From Pleurotus djamor (Eukaryota > Basidiomycota > Agaricomycetes > Agaricales > Pleurotaceae): DNA of 29,533 nt. A model generated the notes under the pieces. It was not told the DNA's origin and did no database searches. It worked only from the letters and a program-made list of their open reading frames with translations. Shown one piece after another: positions 11,450 to 22,058 of the stretch; position 1 is the first letter of the stretch; each line of letters begins with the position of its first letter. The position numbers and the translations under genes are program-made. The stretch lies in contig JAPEVF010000573.1 in the NCBI GenBank assembly GCA_029747585.1, forward strand, positions 1 through 29,533. Reading direction: 5' to 3'.

Positions 11450-12330
11450 ATTTATTGATGCCGCTGTTATCAGCACCGGCAACATCAGCAACGACGTCAA
11501 CGTCCGCGGGAGCAGCGACGTTGATCTTTCCCTCAGACGACGTGTGGAAGGGCAACCTCATCCTCGATGGGATCGACTCAACCAAAGACTCTGTGGAGGA
11601 TTTGCAGTGCAGTGAAGGTGCACGTTAGTTTCCTATTCCCCTCTCCTTCCTCCTCCACCAAAACCAGAGGATTTACGAGCAACAGTAGAGGATCAATTCA
11701 ACGACAACAGCCCCCAGCTTTGGCGACGTCAGCTGTAAATAAGGCAGGCAGGTAAGCACGCTGGGTGCGAGCTGATGTCTCAACATCAATACGAACGCCT
11801 CCTCCGCCGCTCTCGCTATCTTTTTTTCTCGACGCTGCCACGATTCCTGTAAAGCTAGCTAAATGACCGTGGCGGTGACTTGAATGGTTCAGCCGCGTCA
11901 TCGGCGGCAGTAATAGTAGCGGCAGCACCATCGCCAGACCGTGTCATTAGAATTCCCCGCGGACGACGTGCGTAAAGGAAACCACTTCATAGACGAAATA
12001 GACAAGGACTCGTCATCGATTTTGTAGAGGAGGTGCGTATAAGTTTCTTCTTGCCTACACCAGAGGTAGAGCCATTTCGAGCGAGAACGTTAACGGGGAT
12101 CGGTGGGGTTTTTGCATCTGCATCTGCAACGGCACCAGTCGCGACAGTGGTTGATGGAGGTGAAATACCGGAGGGAGTGGAGGTAATCGAGGGACTACAT
12201 GGGGGGTCGCCTTGATAGCGTTTGCGAGGAATGTGGCAGGCAAAGGAACACGCTGAGCGCGACTTGCTCTGCCAAACCTCAACGACTTCTCCTTCCTTCT
12301 CCTGCATAACCACCGCCGCCATCGATACCA
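11450..12330. repeat. Old diverged tandem duplication, two units of about 0.43 kb
   Basis: Two neighbouring segments (about 11450-11870 and 11890-12330) share collinear patches. One is around 11530-11605 and 11955-12030 (TTCCC.C.GACGACGTG...AA.GGCAACC), and another around 11745-11800 and 12225-12280 (GCAGGCA....ACACGCTG.GTGCGA). Similarity also survives at protein level on both strands, for example RAYLPALFTADVAKA versus RVPLPATFLANAIKA on the minus strand and FPSDDVWKGN versus FPADDVRKGN on the plus strand. Every frame contains stops, so I cannot say which strand was coding. No complete gene can be supported in this segment. Confidence 0.5.
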
Positions 12331-12736
12331 ACGGGGCTGACAGTAGCAGTCATAGTCGGCGCTAAATTCTGGAGGTTGCGCGGTTGGAGGTCGCACGGAT
12401 CATGCAATGAGTGTGACTGGAGGAAGAGGGATGGGCGCAGGCGCGAGTGGATGCTGGGGCGCTGATGACGAGGCTGAATGGGGGCTTGAGCTTGATGGTG
12501 CAAAGGCGATTGCAGATGATCGATCGACGTCCTCCTCGGGGCAGCACTTTTCGTCGAAACACGGTTGGAATAGTAGATGCGTCGTGTTGCCACTGAGGTT
12601 CGCCAACGTACGAAAGGTAAGTTGACGAAAAGTTCTTAAAGGAACGTTCGGACGCACCGATGGTTTCGAAGGCGAATTCACCGCATTCTCCTACCCAATC
12701 GTCTCATTTCTCCAACCTATTGCCATTGTTCAGCCC

Positions 12737-13471
12737 TCATGCCTGCCCTGCCATGGTGCAGAAAGGGCATCGTTCAATAAATTCAGAGATATTTTCCGCC
12801 GAGCACAAGATAAAGTTCGTCCCCGTAAACAACGAGTCCACCAACCGCATGAAGGAAAGCCGTACGGGGTAAGGGAGCAGACGCTTGGACGGCGGCTCGC
12901 TGAGCGGAGCGAATCACTCGTTGCACTTGTCGCTTCCTATGCTGTTTCTTGTGTTGGCGAGTGTGGTGGCGTTCTGTCGCGACCTCCTCCTCGGACTCCG
13001 TAAGGTCAGACAAATCGGATAAAGACTCCTCTGGCTCAACGCTGGTTGGCAATGAACAGATAAACGGTTGACACTACACCGATAGCAGTTAGTCGATAAG
13101 AATCGTTGGCACATTGACCTTCACGCTCACATTCCATTCGGCAGACTCTTCTGTTTCCATGGGCGCCATGGAGGCGAAATCCACGTTCATGACGATCGGT
13201 TCCACGACAGGATTTATGGGAGGCGAGTTCTCCCCTCCAATATCTTATGAGACAAGTAAACCTGGACGTTAACTTCAAAACATGCCAGCAGCAACAGCAC
13301 CTACCTTTACGCAACACATTGACTGCGACATCATTGGACGGGTCCGTGCCGCGCTGTTTTTTTACGGCTCGACTCTACGTTCATAAATAGTCAGACGGAT
13401 GGCCATAGCAAAAGGCGCTGTAACCTACGAGGGGGCTCTCCCTGGCCCTGCCTTCGACCTCGTTTGGCCAT
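12737..13471 (-). pseudogene. Broken or mis-sequenced gene of unknown function
   Basis: Exons 13471-13429, 13374-13305, 13243-13131 and one from 13073 can be joined on the minus strand. The protein starts MAKRGRRQGQGEPP, continues RKKQRGTDPSNDVAVNVLRK, PINPVVEPIVMNVDFASMAP and an acidic SDLSDLTESEEEV stretch followed by His/Lys/Arg-rich sequence. Two frame problems exist. The seven-base homopolymer at 13357-13363 must lose one base to keep the frame. A second shift near 12880-12890 is needed to reach a good-looking tail (LLPYPVRLSFMRLVDSLFTG, then EFIERCPFCTMAG) with a stop at 12737. Introns and branch sites look intact. I do not recognise the family. Either this is a young pseudogene or these are assembly errors like those at the N positions. 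Confidence 0.4.
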
Positions 13472-14051
13472 AGTATGATAATGAAGAGAGGGGATTAAGA
13501 CCGGAGATACCTAGGATTGAACTGAGAACCCAATGCGCAGCATCCAATGTCGGCGCCGCGTACTGTTGAATTCCCAATTCAGACCTTAGACGTCTAGAGT
13601 CAAGTGAAGAGTTGGTAAAGAGCCGCTTGTCCCACGGCGCGAGATGATCAACGAGGGAGAATCACGTGAGCGCTGATACAGGAGCAGCTCCAACTCCTGT
13701 TTCCGTTGGCGGTTCCAAGTGCTGCGGTGGGAACGGGTCTAGTGTATTTGTGCTGCCCGCTGTGGCTAGGTCCCATGCATTCGCAAAAGGTCTTTGTCAA
13801 TTCCAATGAGAATCGGAGGTGGATGGGTAAAGCTGCATTGGCCCCGTGAACAAAGTGAACAACACGTGCGTCATGCATTATGCTCGCCATGGCCAGAACA
13901 GGACATAGCATCGTCACGCGTCAGAATGACCCCTGGATACCCTGACTGTCCTGCCCTTGTCCTGACCTTCGTCATGAAACGAATATTGATTCCGTCCCCG
14001 TGGTCATACGGCTTCGCACAGACTGGACCAGTCCTATCTTTGTGCTATCCA
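13472..14051. other. Intergenic region, nothing certain
   Basis: About 580 bp between the divergent start of the broken minus-strand gene and the 72-bp repeats. Open frames here are short, with no splice logic. A stretch at 13510-13560 is faintly tRNA-like but does not fold. Confidence 0.4.
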
Positions 14052-14195
14052 AGTGTCCGGCGTGTACTCTGGTTCGTGCATAGGTTTGTGCCCTCGTTCG
14101 TACTCCCCTACGGCTGGTTCTTCAGTGTCCGGCGTGTACTCTGGTTCGTGCATAGGTTTGTGCCCTCGTTCGTACTCCCCTACGGCTGGTTCGTG
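14052..14195. repeat. Perfect tandem duplication, 2 x 72 bp
   Basis: The block starting agtgtccggcgtgtactctg at 14052 recurs at 14124 with period 72 and essentially no differences. The period is a multiple of three, so it reads as a 24-residue repeat in an open plus-strand frame (SVRRVLWFVHRFVPSF), but there is no other sign of coding. It lies about 290 bp upstream of the F-box gene and may be part of its promoter region. The near identity implies a recent duplication. Confidence 0.9.
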
Positions 14196-14459
14196 CTCCC
14201 TTGGGCCGGTGGTTCGTGCTGAGTCTCCGAAAAGCGTGCCTTCCTGGGCGCGAATCGAATCGACTTGCAGTAGGACCACCGATCACCGACCGCAAGTAAT
14301 ATCGGCGCATTCACATACAAGCATCGGTCTTTGTCGTGATACTTTTGCTATGGACTCGCAGCCGTCTTATGAACATGAACCATTGAACTTGGGCCTTTAC
14401 ACCGTCACACTTCACTAGACGTTCGGTCAGAATGGAAGCCACACGGACAGGCCATCACA

Positions 14460-14466
14460 TATAAAA
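14460..14466 (+). promoter_or_regulatory. TATA box of the F-box gene
   Basis: TATAAAA stands 19-25 bp before the first ATG at 14485. With a usual TATA-to-start distance of about 30 bp, transcription would begin after 14485. The working start codon is therefore more likely the ATG at 14524. Confidence 0.55.
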
Positions 14467-14484
14467 CCCTACCACGAATACTGG

Positions 14485-15432
14485 ATGCGGAAACATTCTT
14501 CCTCACCCCGCTCCAACGCTTCAATGATCTGCCCAGAGTTGCTACTCGCAATCTTCAAGCAAGTCGACGCCCCCACTCTACGCTCTCTGGCCCTTGTGAG
14601 CAGAGCGTTCCGCAATCTCTCGGAGCCCTTCCTCTATGCCGACATCGACATTCACGATGCGCTCGCTTTCGCCATTTTCCGTCAAGCTGTGAACCGGTAT
14701 GGAGGGTATCGTGCACGATACGTCATGCGATTCCGTCTCAACGCGGCCCTTGTTACTTCCAAAGATGAACGATCGCCTATGTCGCCCAAAGGCTTGCGAA
14801 CCCTGTTGGCCAAGTTGATCAACGTCGTGTCTTTTTCACTCTGCCTTTCTCCGACTTGTCTCATGGGATCGTTCCGTCTTCCCTGTCTCATGTTTTCATG
14901 CCTGAAGCATATCGAGGTGTCGAGCCTCGCCCTCCTCGAAGAGGCTTCCTGTCTATCCTCTATCACACACCTTCGTATCACCAATCCACGCTATGTCCCG
15001 TCCCGAGCCGCACGACGGACCATTTCTCTGCTTCACAGTCTCCAAACGCTTTCGTGTGGGTCCATTACTCAGGCCATTTCTCGCTTTGGAACGTCACTGC
15101 CGGTCGACTCCACCCTGAGCTGCTGGGAGATTCATGGTAGCTGGTTCCTCCCAGAACACCTCTTTATGAGCGAGAGAATCGTCACATTTCTGCACGCCAG
15201 AAGAGTCAGATGTCTCCGCCTGGTCTCTCACTCCTTTGCAAGTAAAAGGAACTTTGTTCCGATCTTATTTTCCTTGTTACCTGGCCTGGAATGCATTGAA
15301 TTGTGCAGGATAAAAAGTTCCAGTGCGTTTAATGCACGGTTCTACAGGACACTGGCGATACAAGTAGAATGGCAGTGCGAAGGTAGCGCGAGGTGGAGAC
15401 ACGATTGGGAAAGTGACATCCTTGAAGTTTAG
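14485..15432 (+). CDS. F-box protein, intronless
   Basis: Single-exon gene of 315 codons. Right after a 13-residue leader comes an F-box: MICPELLLAIFKQVDAPTLR followed by SLALVSRAFRNLSEPFLYAD, the Skp1-binding motif of SCF ubiquitin ligase adaptors, with the typical fungal continuation LYADI. The rest is leucine-rich and looks like the degenerate LRR or beta-helix substrate-binding region common in agaricomycete F-box proteins (for example SSITHLRITNPRYVP and HSLQTLSCGSI). The TATA box position favours Met14 (14524) as start, which leaves the F-box complete. Such genes form large, fast-evolving families in mushrooms, so the substrate cannot be predicted. It is the only clear plus-strand gene in the left two thirds of the window. 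Confidence 0.85.
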   Translation: MRKHSSSPRSNASMICPELLLAIFKQVDAPTLRSLALVSRAFRNLSEPFLYADIDIHDALAFAIFRQAVNRYGGYRARYVMRFRLNAALVTSKDERSPMSPKGLRTLLAKLINVVSFSLCLSPTCLMGSFRLPCLMFSCLKHIEVSSLALLEEASCLSSITHLRITNPRYVPSRAARRTISLLHSLQTLSCGSITQAISRFGTSLPVDSTLSCWEIHGSWFLPEHLFMSERIVTFLHARRVRCLRLVSHSFASKRNFVPILFSLLPGLECIELCRIKSSSAFNARFYRTLAIQVEWQCEGSARWRHDWESDILEV

Positions 15433-15661
15433 GTAGAACCGGCGTTCAGTTATATGTCCTTTAGAACTCGTGTAATACTCGGTAATATTGCGGGTACATT
15501 CACTCATCTACACATGTTGATATCATACTGAGTCTAGTCCAAATTCCAGAACACTACGCCGTGTATAGACAAGGTGCAAACCTAATTACGTACAAGTACG
15601 ACTGCTCTACTACCCACACCCGCCCCAAACCCGCCCTCGCGACAGGTTTATACGGCAAACC

Positions 15662-16923
15662 TCAACCCAGGATGCCAACATTATAGACACAAGTCGACTC
15701 TGCTCCCCAGTTCGAGTGAAACTCAACCAGGACTATAGAAAAGGCCCTCGGGTTCTCGACAGCAAACCACTGAACGGCAGCGGCGGTCGCGTTGAATTGG
15801 TATGTCCCAAGCTCTTCAAAAGCACCGTCTACGGCTAATGACCAAGACCTTCCTGGCAGTACGAAATTGCGTACCGGCTCCTGGGGGATGTCGGAGGATT
15901 CACCACCAATTAGGCTCTCCCCATCCACAAAGCCCCAGAGCGTCATATCCTTCGGAGCTCGTGGGCCCCACAGCGTTCGTACGGATGCGTCTTCAGCATC
16001 GACATGAGAGACCTTCAGTCCTCGAACCGTAGTTGTGCGGCTGAGAATGATCCCAAGTTGTCCACGGCTTCCAGAAAACTCCCAGCATTGGCCAGGTGCG
16101 AGTTCTTCATACAAGGCTTCAACGGGTAATTTAATGGACTCTTGTTCAAAGTCATATCCAGTCACGAAAGTGAAGGCGCTAAGGAGGAAGGACGGGGGAG
16201 ACAGTCCACGGGTCGGCGAGGTGATATCAGGTATAGTTTGAGCACCGGTGTCTCGTGTCGCGTAGTTGATTCCCGCGCGAAGATCAGTCAAATGGTGACT
16301 TTGGAGCCGAGGCAAGAGGCTATTTGCTAGATGGATGGATTCTACGCGCGAAAACAAGCGGTCATAAAGAGCGCAGGAATGTGCCACTATGAATGAGCTG
16401 AGCTCAACAAAGGGACGAGTTTTGTTGAAGGGTTGATGATATACTGCCCCGACCGAGGCAACCAGTGCGACCACGGCTATCACGAGGAATGTGTTGATAA
16501 ACTTGAACGACGACGACAGGCTTCGCGGGGTGGTTTGAGGTTGATCATGAAAGAGAGGGACGATGATATCATCATCAGTTTCTCGAAATCGTTCTGCTCG
16601 AAAAGGATCAAGCGCTGCTTGGGGCATGAAGCTGAAGCTCAAGTCGGGTAGTACGAAGTACGAACTGTGGATGTTGGTGGAGTGGTCCTTGCTTGAAAGG
16701 GAGCCCTTGACGGCAGGAGCGTCGGGGACAGTAACGATACCATAGATACCCCTGGAAGATCACGCAGGTCATGACATCATCCAGCATGCATCAATGCATC
16801 ACATGTCAGTAACTTGCATCAGGAATGATACATGTGGAAATGGTGAGAGGGAGTGAAGGTGACTGTCATCCCGGCCGACCGCGGGCATTGTTGAGGTGCT
16901 ATAGTCCCTTTGATCCTTGACAT
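15662..16923 (-). CDS. SUN-domain nuclear envelope protein
   Basis: Member of the Sad1/UNC-84 family, inner nuclear membrane proteins that pair with KASH proteins to form LINC complexes; this short form could also be an ER-type SUN protein. Two exons (16923-16832 and 16751-15662) with an 80-nt intron give 393 aa in phase. Acidic residues precede one transmembrane segment at about residues 113-135 (FINTFLVIAVVALVASVGAV). The luminal part ends in the SUN domain from about residue 232: PGQCWEFSGSRGQLGIILSR, then APKDMTLWGFVDGES, LGTYQFNATAAAVQWFAVEN and a final FSIVLVEFHSNWGAESTCVY, matching the family's closing YRVRV.G pattern. The first exon is short and its ATG was chosen because it alone gives a phase-matched splice; this part is less certain than the rest. 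Confidence 0.8.
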
Positions 16924-17902
16924 GGACCTGAGATGGAGGTTCGAGTGGATGTTTGTGCTCGCCGCCCCGTCCCCGTCGCAGCTGCCAAGGATGTTGCAGA
17001 GGAAGTTGAACCAGAGAGGAACCGGGGCAAGTACTGGGGAGTCGGAGCTGTGTTACGAATCTCCACGGATACGGGAAAAGCACAGAGAAAACATTGATAG
17101 ACAGCAAGAGCACAAAACAACGATAGCGTAACTGGTAGTCAACGGAGCAAAAATACGAGGAAGGGGCCTCAGGGAACCCAGAAACTACTGCGCCTCAACG
17201 CTGGCGGGCTGGGCAAAACGGATGTCAGTCCTCGGCGTGCAACAAAACGCCAAAGAACTAACCACAACGGCTTCGAGCAAAGTCGCCTCGACCAGAGGGA
17301 ATTGCATGAGATTCTGTGATAACATTGCCAGCATGATGTCGTGGTCCGCAGGTAGTATCTGACTGAGTCCGATACGGCTCAGTAAGGATGTAATAGATGA
17401 AAATTATACAAGCCCCGATACCCCTCTCATGTGAGGATGGATAAAATATACGATACCCCTCGTTCTCATTACGCGGAGGTTAACCATGCCACTGATCGAT
17501 GAGCGGTGTGAATCGTGGGGTATAAACCGTTGCTAACCACTAGCATCGGGGTCGAATTCAATTTCCGTCACCCAGACGCATCGGCATTGATTTAATTGCA
17601 TCCACCCAGGCGCATCAAGGCGAATATCTCCCTGAAAATGGGGAGGATCTTTCAGTGACAACCGGCGGCATCAACCAATATATCTTCACGGCGGGCTCGG
17701 ACGTATCAATGATTACCTGTTCACGGGTGCCTGAAAGCATCAGGCGACAGTTTTTGTTTTGACTGGTTGCATCGGTGCAAAGATTTTCAGGGTCGCAAAA
17801 GCGCCATAATAATGCATCCGCGCCGAGGCAGACCAACCTTTCCTAATCGGAGAGATTTAGATCGCACTCGCATATTCAACGTTCGTCACCAGTGGCAAGT
17901 CG
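16924..17902. other. Intergenic region beyond the SUN gene
   Basis: Nearly 1 kb without a supportable gene. Up to about 17,150 it is presumably the SUN promoter. At 17,414-17,462 a GATACCCCTC motif occurs twice near GGATAAAAT, which is the reverse complement of the ATTTTATCC core of the minisatellite that follows, so the boundary of the mobile segment may lie in this stretch. Confidence 0.4.
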
Positions 17903-18385
17903 TTTTATCCGTCTACGACACTCTGCAGGCCCACGAGGACAGTCGCTGGATTTATCCTTCCTCGTCACGTTTATCCATCTGCGAGACGTCTGCTGCCCAA
18001 CGATCGCGATCAGCAAGTTGTTTTATCCACCTCCGATACTCTGCGGGCTCACGAGAATAGTCCGCCTGGATTTTATCCTCTCTCCATGAATTTTATCCAC
18101 CTCCGATACTCTGCGGGCTCACGAGGAAAGTCGCTCTAGGTTTNATCCTCTCTCCATGCATTTTATCCACCTCCGATACTCTGCGGGCTCACGAGGAAAG
18201 TCACTCTAGGTTTTATCCTCTCTCCATACATTTATCCTCCTCCGATACTTACCCGGTCCACGAGGAAAGTCAGCCTGGATTTTATTTTTGTCTCCGTACG
18301 TTTTTCCTTCTACGATACTCCCCGGGCTCATGGGGAAAGTCGCTCTGGATTTTATCCTCGCACGATGAAAGTTTTTATCCACTCT
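17903..18385. repeat. Minisatellite, about 70-bp unit, seven to eight copies
   Basis: Units begin at about 17903, 17970, 18021, 18091, 18161, 18231, 18301 and 18372. Each starts TTTTATCCACCTCCGATACT, runs through CTGCGGGCTCACGAGGAAAG and ends near CTCTCTCCAT. The three central units (18021-18230) are exactly 70 bp long and nearly identical, while the outer ones are diverged or shortened, as expected of an array growing from the middle. The N at 18144 replaces a T in one unit. The array starts about 110 bp downstream of the KDZ transposase stop and could be a subterminal repeat of that element. Confidence 0.9.
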
Positions 18386-18497
18386 TCTCCAAATGGGACC
18401 TTCCAGTTTACTCGGGAGTCGACCTCGTGCCCCGAACCATCGTTTGACAACAAGGCTAATAAGCCTTGAATGATATTTACAATTATCATTACTTAAT

Positions 18498-19365
18498 CTA
18501 GACGGCGTGTTCTGGCTGCAAAGACAGTCCAGCCTCCAATAGCATTGGCAACAACGAAGCCTTTTGAAAAGTTTGGATCGACCGCGTCCGAAAGTTCGCC
18601 CATCGGTCCACCATTTCCAAAGCATATGCTTTATGACCTAAGTTCTCCTGGCAGGCTTTGGCCTTTCCCTCCCAAAACATCCGTTTCCAGTGAAACGACT
18701 CAATTGTCCATATCATCTCTTTGGTCAGCAGTTGCTTCTCTTCCTGCCATCTATAGAAACGCGCCTGCGCCCGTAGATAATTCACCCGGTAGACTGACAA
18801 CTTGTTAGCACTTGGGGACGCAAAAGATACCTGAGCCTCACATTCGTTCATATCTGGACTCTCTTCCGTTTCCGACGATATTCCTTCTCCACCTAAACGC
18901 CAAAACCAAGGAAGGGCGTGGGCACTCTGCCCAAAACGATTTGAGTCTACCACATCCCCTCGCATCTGAAGATCGGTATCCTGGTTGATAGGTAACCATT
19001 TATCAGCCTCTGCACCAACTAGGGACTTGAGCGCCTCCACAGAAGTGCTGTAGATGCTAACTTGAAGTCGCGCTTTTGAGTCGTAGGCGTTGATACCTCC
19101 CCAAGCTCGGGTAGACTGCTTTTGAGAGCGATTATTACGGAGTACCTTTCTAAACCGTAGTGACTTCTCCCCAAGCGCCATGCGAAGTTCCTTGAGACTG
19201 TCATATATCCTCCCTTCTTGAAGTCGTGCTTCTTCCTTAGCCAATGTGGCATATCCATGGCGTGCTCGACCTTCAGGTCCCATTGCTGATGGAAGGAGGA
19301 CAGTCATGTCTTCAGGCATGATTTCTGAACCGTCATCGGCATGATCAATGTCGTGATTGACGTTT

Positions 19366-19399
<34 letters not shown>

Positions 19400-22012
19400 T
19401 TTCGTGATGATTCTCATCCTCATCCTCAACCAACCCAGGTAGCAGGTCGTTGATTCTTCGTCGGAATCTTTCTAACCTTTTCCTTAATCGACCCCTCCTG
19501 TCGGCAAGGTCAATTTGCTGGGCCACCGAAGGGTTGTCTCTCATAGCTCGAATCAGAGATTTCAGTGATAATCTGCCACAAAGTCCCTGGGTAAGCCAAT
19601 GAGTATTCGGCCAAAGCATCGACGCATCTTACTGAGACTCTTGGATAGCCATCCCCTCCGTTATCACCGCGGCGCCACCAACGAGGTAGCGTTTGCTCCG
19701 AAGTTCCTTCATTGACAGTTCTAATCGAACCGCGCTGACAGAAGGCACTAATCCAAAAATTAGGTTGACTTGGAAGACAACATAGTTGGACGTGGTCCTA
19801 CCGTTGGGCTCCACAACATCGAAAACAGACAGCGCTTCCCCTCTTTCAGAGATCGCGCGGGCGCCTTCCGCATCCCATTCGGTCAGCAAATTCAGATCGA
19901 TACGCGATCGAAGGTCTTCGTACGCTTCTTCCATCTCTTGACAGGTCGTCACGGCCCGATTCCACTTCTTGACCAAGGACGACGCTAATCCATCCTCTCG
20001 ATCAGACAAAAACTGATCGACTCAGTAATTAGCACCAACCTAGCAGAGTTAGCTTCTTCCAATTGGAATCATAGATGGCATCATCCAGAACTTCCTGCCG
20101 ATGACCAAGCGTCATTGCGCGGGTGCTCCCAGCGATCTTGTTTAGCGGAGCCCAAAGGGTTTCTAGAACTTCACCATCGGTTTGCCCGGCACCCAACACG
20201 TAGTTCAGGCTATACTTCGCATAGCAAGATTCCACGTGAGCGCCCAGGTGAAATTTGCCAACGGCATACTGGATGCGACCGGGAGGGTGCTTGAGATAGG
20301 GTGCTTTTTCGAAACGCTGCTTCTGATGAATGGAGTACTGACAGTTGACATCGTAAATGAGAGTGAACCCTGGTGGCTGATCTCCCTTCTGGGCCCAGAG
20401 TGAAGAGAAGTGATCCATGGCTTCAGAAAATGCGAAGTCCATGTTTCTTTGTCTAGACAACCGCCGGTCAGATGAGATTTAACGAAACGAAAAGTACTCA
20501 CTGCTCTCCCTTTGTAAAATACACTACGGAGTGCGGGACAAAGAAAGCATGCCGAGCACATGCGATGGCACCAATCCCAGTACTATCAACGTGGCGACGA
20601 GTTCGGGAGGATTGATTGACTGCCTTGTGATTGGCGCATGTCGAGCGGGTCGGTGTGTCTTCGGTTGTTTGAAGGTGGGCCTGGTACAGCTTGGAATTGA
20701 CGGCGTAACTGGCGCCGTCACGAAGGAAAATGTCGAGATCTGGTCGTTTCATTTGAAGATGATCAAATTTGAAATTTCCATCAGCGACCAAGAGTGGGCT
20801 GACCAGCCAATCAGGATCATTCGGGGTATACGTTAGCGGCGTCAAGTTTATGCCTAATTGCGGGCAAACTGGACATGCTAACGCTAAGGCCCCGTTGGAT
20901 AAGATGACTTTCAGGTCGAACTCTCCGGCGGTAGCCCGAGTGACTAGGTCGCGGTAACACCGTGATACACGTTCCATCTCCCGGGCTCGATCCTAGGCGT
21001 TATCAGACACGTGTTGTCACATTGACATCAGATGACACACCTGGAGCGCAAGGGGATCTTCCAGAGAGGTACGCCTTCGGAGAAGAGAGTAGAAATTGGA
21101 TGAAGCCGTCTTACATTCCATGCGTTGTAGGTGAAGCTCGTCTAGAAGCTCAAACGTGAAGGCAGTGGAAGGCCGCTTAACCGATGCTGGAAACAGGCGG
21201 GCGCGGAATAACTGACTGTAACGGTCAACACAATCAGAGCAGAGGCACCAGGCTACGTTTCGAGTATAGATTCCGGTGGTATGAACGATAGTCAGGGTCG
21301 ACGTGTCTAGGACGGAGTTAACCTGAATTTCAACGGCAGAAACCCGTCAAGGGAAACTTTACCTGTACGAGGAAGGAACCCTGACCCCTGCTTGGGACAA
21401 GCTCCACTATGTTCCAGATTTAGTACCAGACCCATGTCATGAAGATCGGCTTGGACAAAGTGGTCCACATGCCAACGTTGAACCCGGTGGAAAGGGTTGG
21501 TATCATGAGCGTCCACACAACACTGCCTGCAAAATGCTCGGCCGCCGAAGCAGTGCTGACACCGATACAGAGAACTTGCGGCGCTTTGACATTTTTCGCA
21601 GATCGAATCCTTCAGTGAGTTGAGGTTCAGTAATTCCTGGAAATCTTGTAGTCGTCGCTCATCGATCCACTGCTGCATGAATTCCTGTGGAGACTTCAAG
21701 AACGTCAATAGCGTCATTTAGCTGACTGCCGTGGCCCAGTCTCACCGCGCCGTAAATGTTAAACGTCGCCGCAAGCTCGGGGTCTATGGCTGGATCAAAA
21801 TCCCCGTCCTCATGAATATTCAGATGATCGTCGTTGCTAGATGCTCCCTGGACCGGGGGAGTGGCGGAGGTGGAGGGCAATTGTGTTTCAGGCTCCTGCT
21901 CCGCTAAGGGTTGCAGGACGTCGATCCTGCGTCGTTTACCGTTGGGCTCACGTCTCCATTTGGTTTCGGTGAATCCTGGCTTCGCGTTGGTGCGAGGTTG
22001 AAGAAGACCCAT
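18498..22012 (-). CDS. KDZ-superfamily transposase with CxC2 zinc cluster
   Basis: DDE-type transposase of the Kyakuja-Dileera-Zisupton superfamily. Exons: 22012-21746, 21684-21363, 21306-21041, 20992-20502, 20452-20040, 20012-19633 and 19572-18498 (about 1,070 aa). A disordered leader is followed by the CxC2 cysteine cluster (Cys118, 121, 131, 134, 141, 144 and His149), then QLFRARLFPASVKRP, the first acidic motif VADGNFKFDHLQMK, CARHAFFVPHSVVYFTKGEQ, the second acidic motif LIYDVNCQYS, KFHLGAHVESC, and GAGQTDGEVLETLWAPLN through LDDAIYDSNWKKL. The C-terminal third is helical and contains an Asp run encoded by a trinucleotide repeat. An apparent in-frame stop near 19630 falls inside a good 60-nt intron. 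One junction (20013-20045) is off by one base with no normal intron, so activity is uncertain. The gene directly follows the TET/JBP gene. Confidence 0.9.
19366..19398. repeat. TCG trinucleotide microsatellite inside the KDZ transposase
   Basis: Eleven TCG repeats on the plus strand read as a run of Asp codons in the transposase (ESDDDDDDDDDDEN). Such runs vary in length between copies and could serve as a marker for comparing element insertions. Confidence 0.9.
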
Positions 22013-22044
22013 GTTGTGACATTAAGGTAGAAAGAGACATCGTG

Positions 22045-22053
22045 TTTTATATA
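22045..22053 (-). promoter_or_regulatory. TATA box of the KDZ transposase gene
   Basis: TATATAAAA on the minus strand lies 33-41 bp before the transposase ATG (22012) and only 6 bp past the stop codon of the TET/JBP gene (22059). The transposase thus seems to have its own promoter with a very short leader, which presses against the upstream gene. Confidence 0.55.
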
Positions 22054-22058
22054 CCAAG

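Noticed and set aside
13500..13575. tRNA gene on the minus strand
   Set aside because: A T-loop-like string is present but the T-stem, acceptor stem and A-box do not pair or match.
17903..18385. CRISPR array
   Set aside because: Eukaryotic context, no unique spacers; whole 70-bp units repeat and diverge as in a minisatellite.
19573..19632. Premature stop codon splitting the KDZ transposase
   Set aside because: The TAA lies in a 60-nt GTAAGA..GGCAG intron; splicing it restores the frame exactly.
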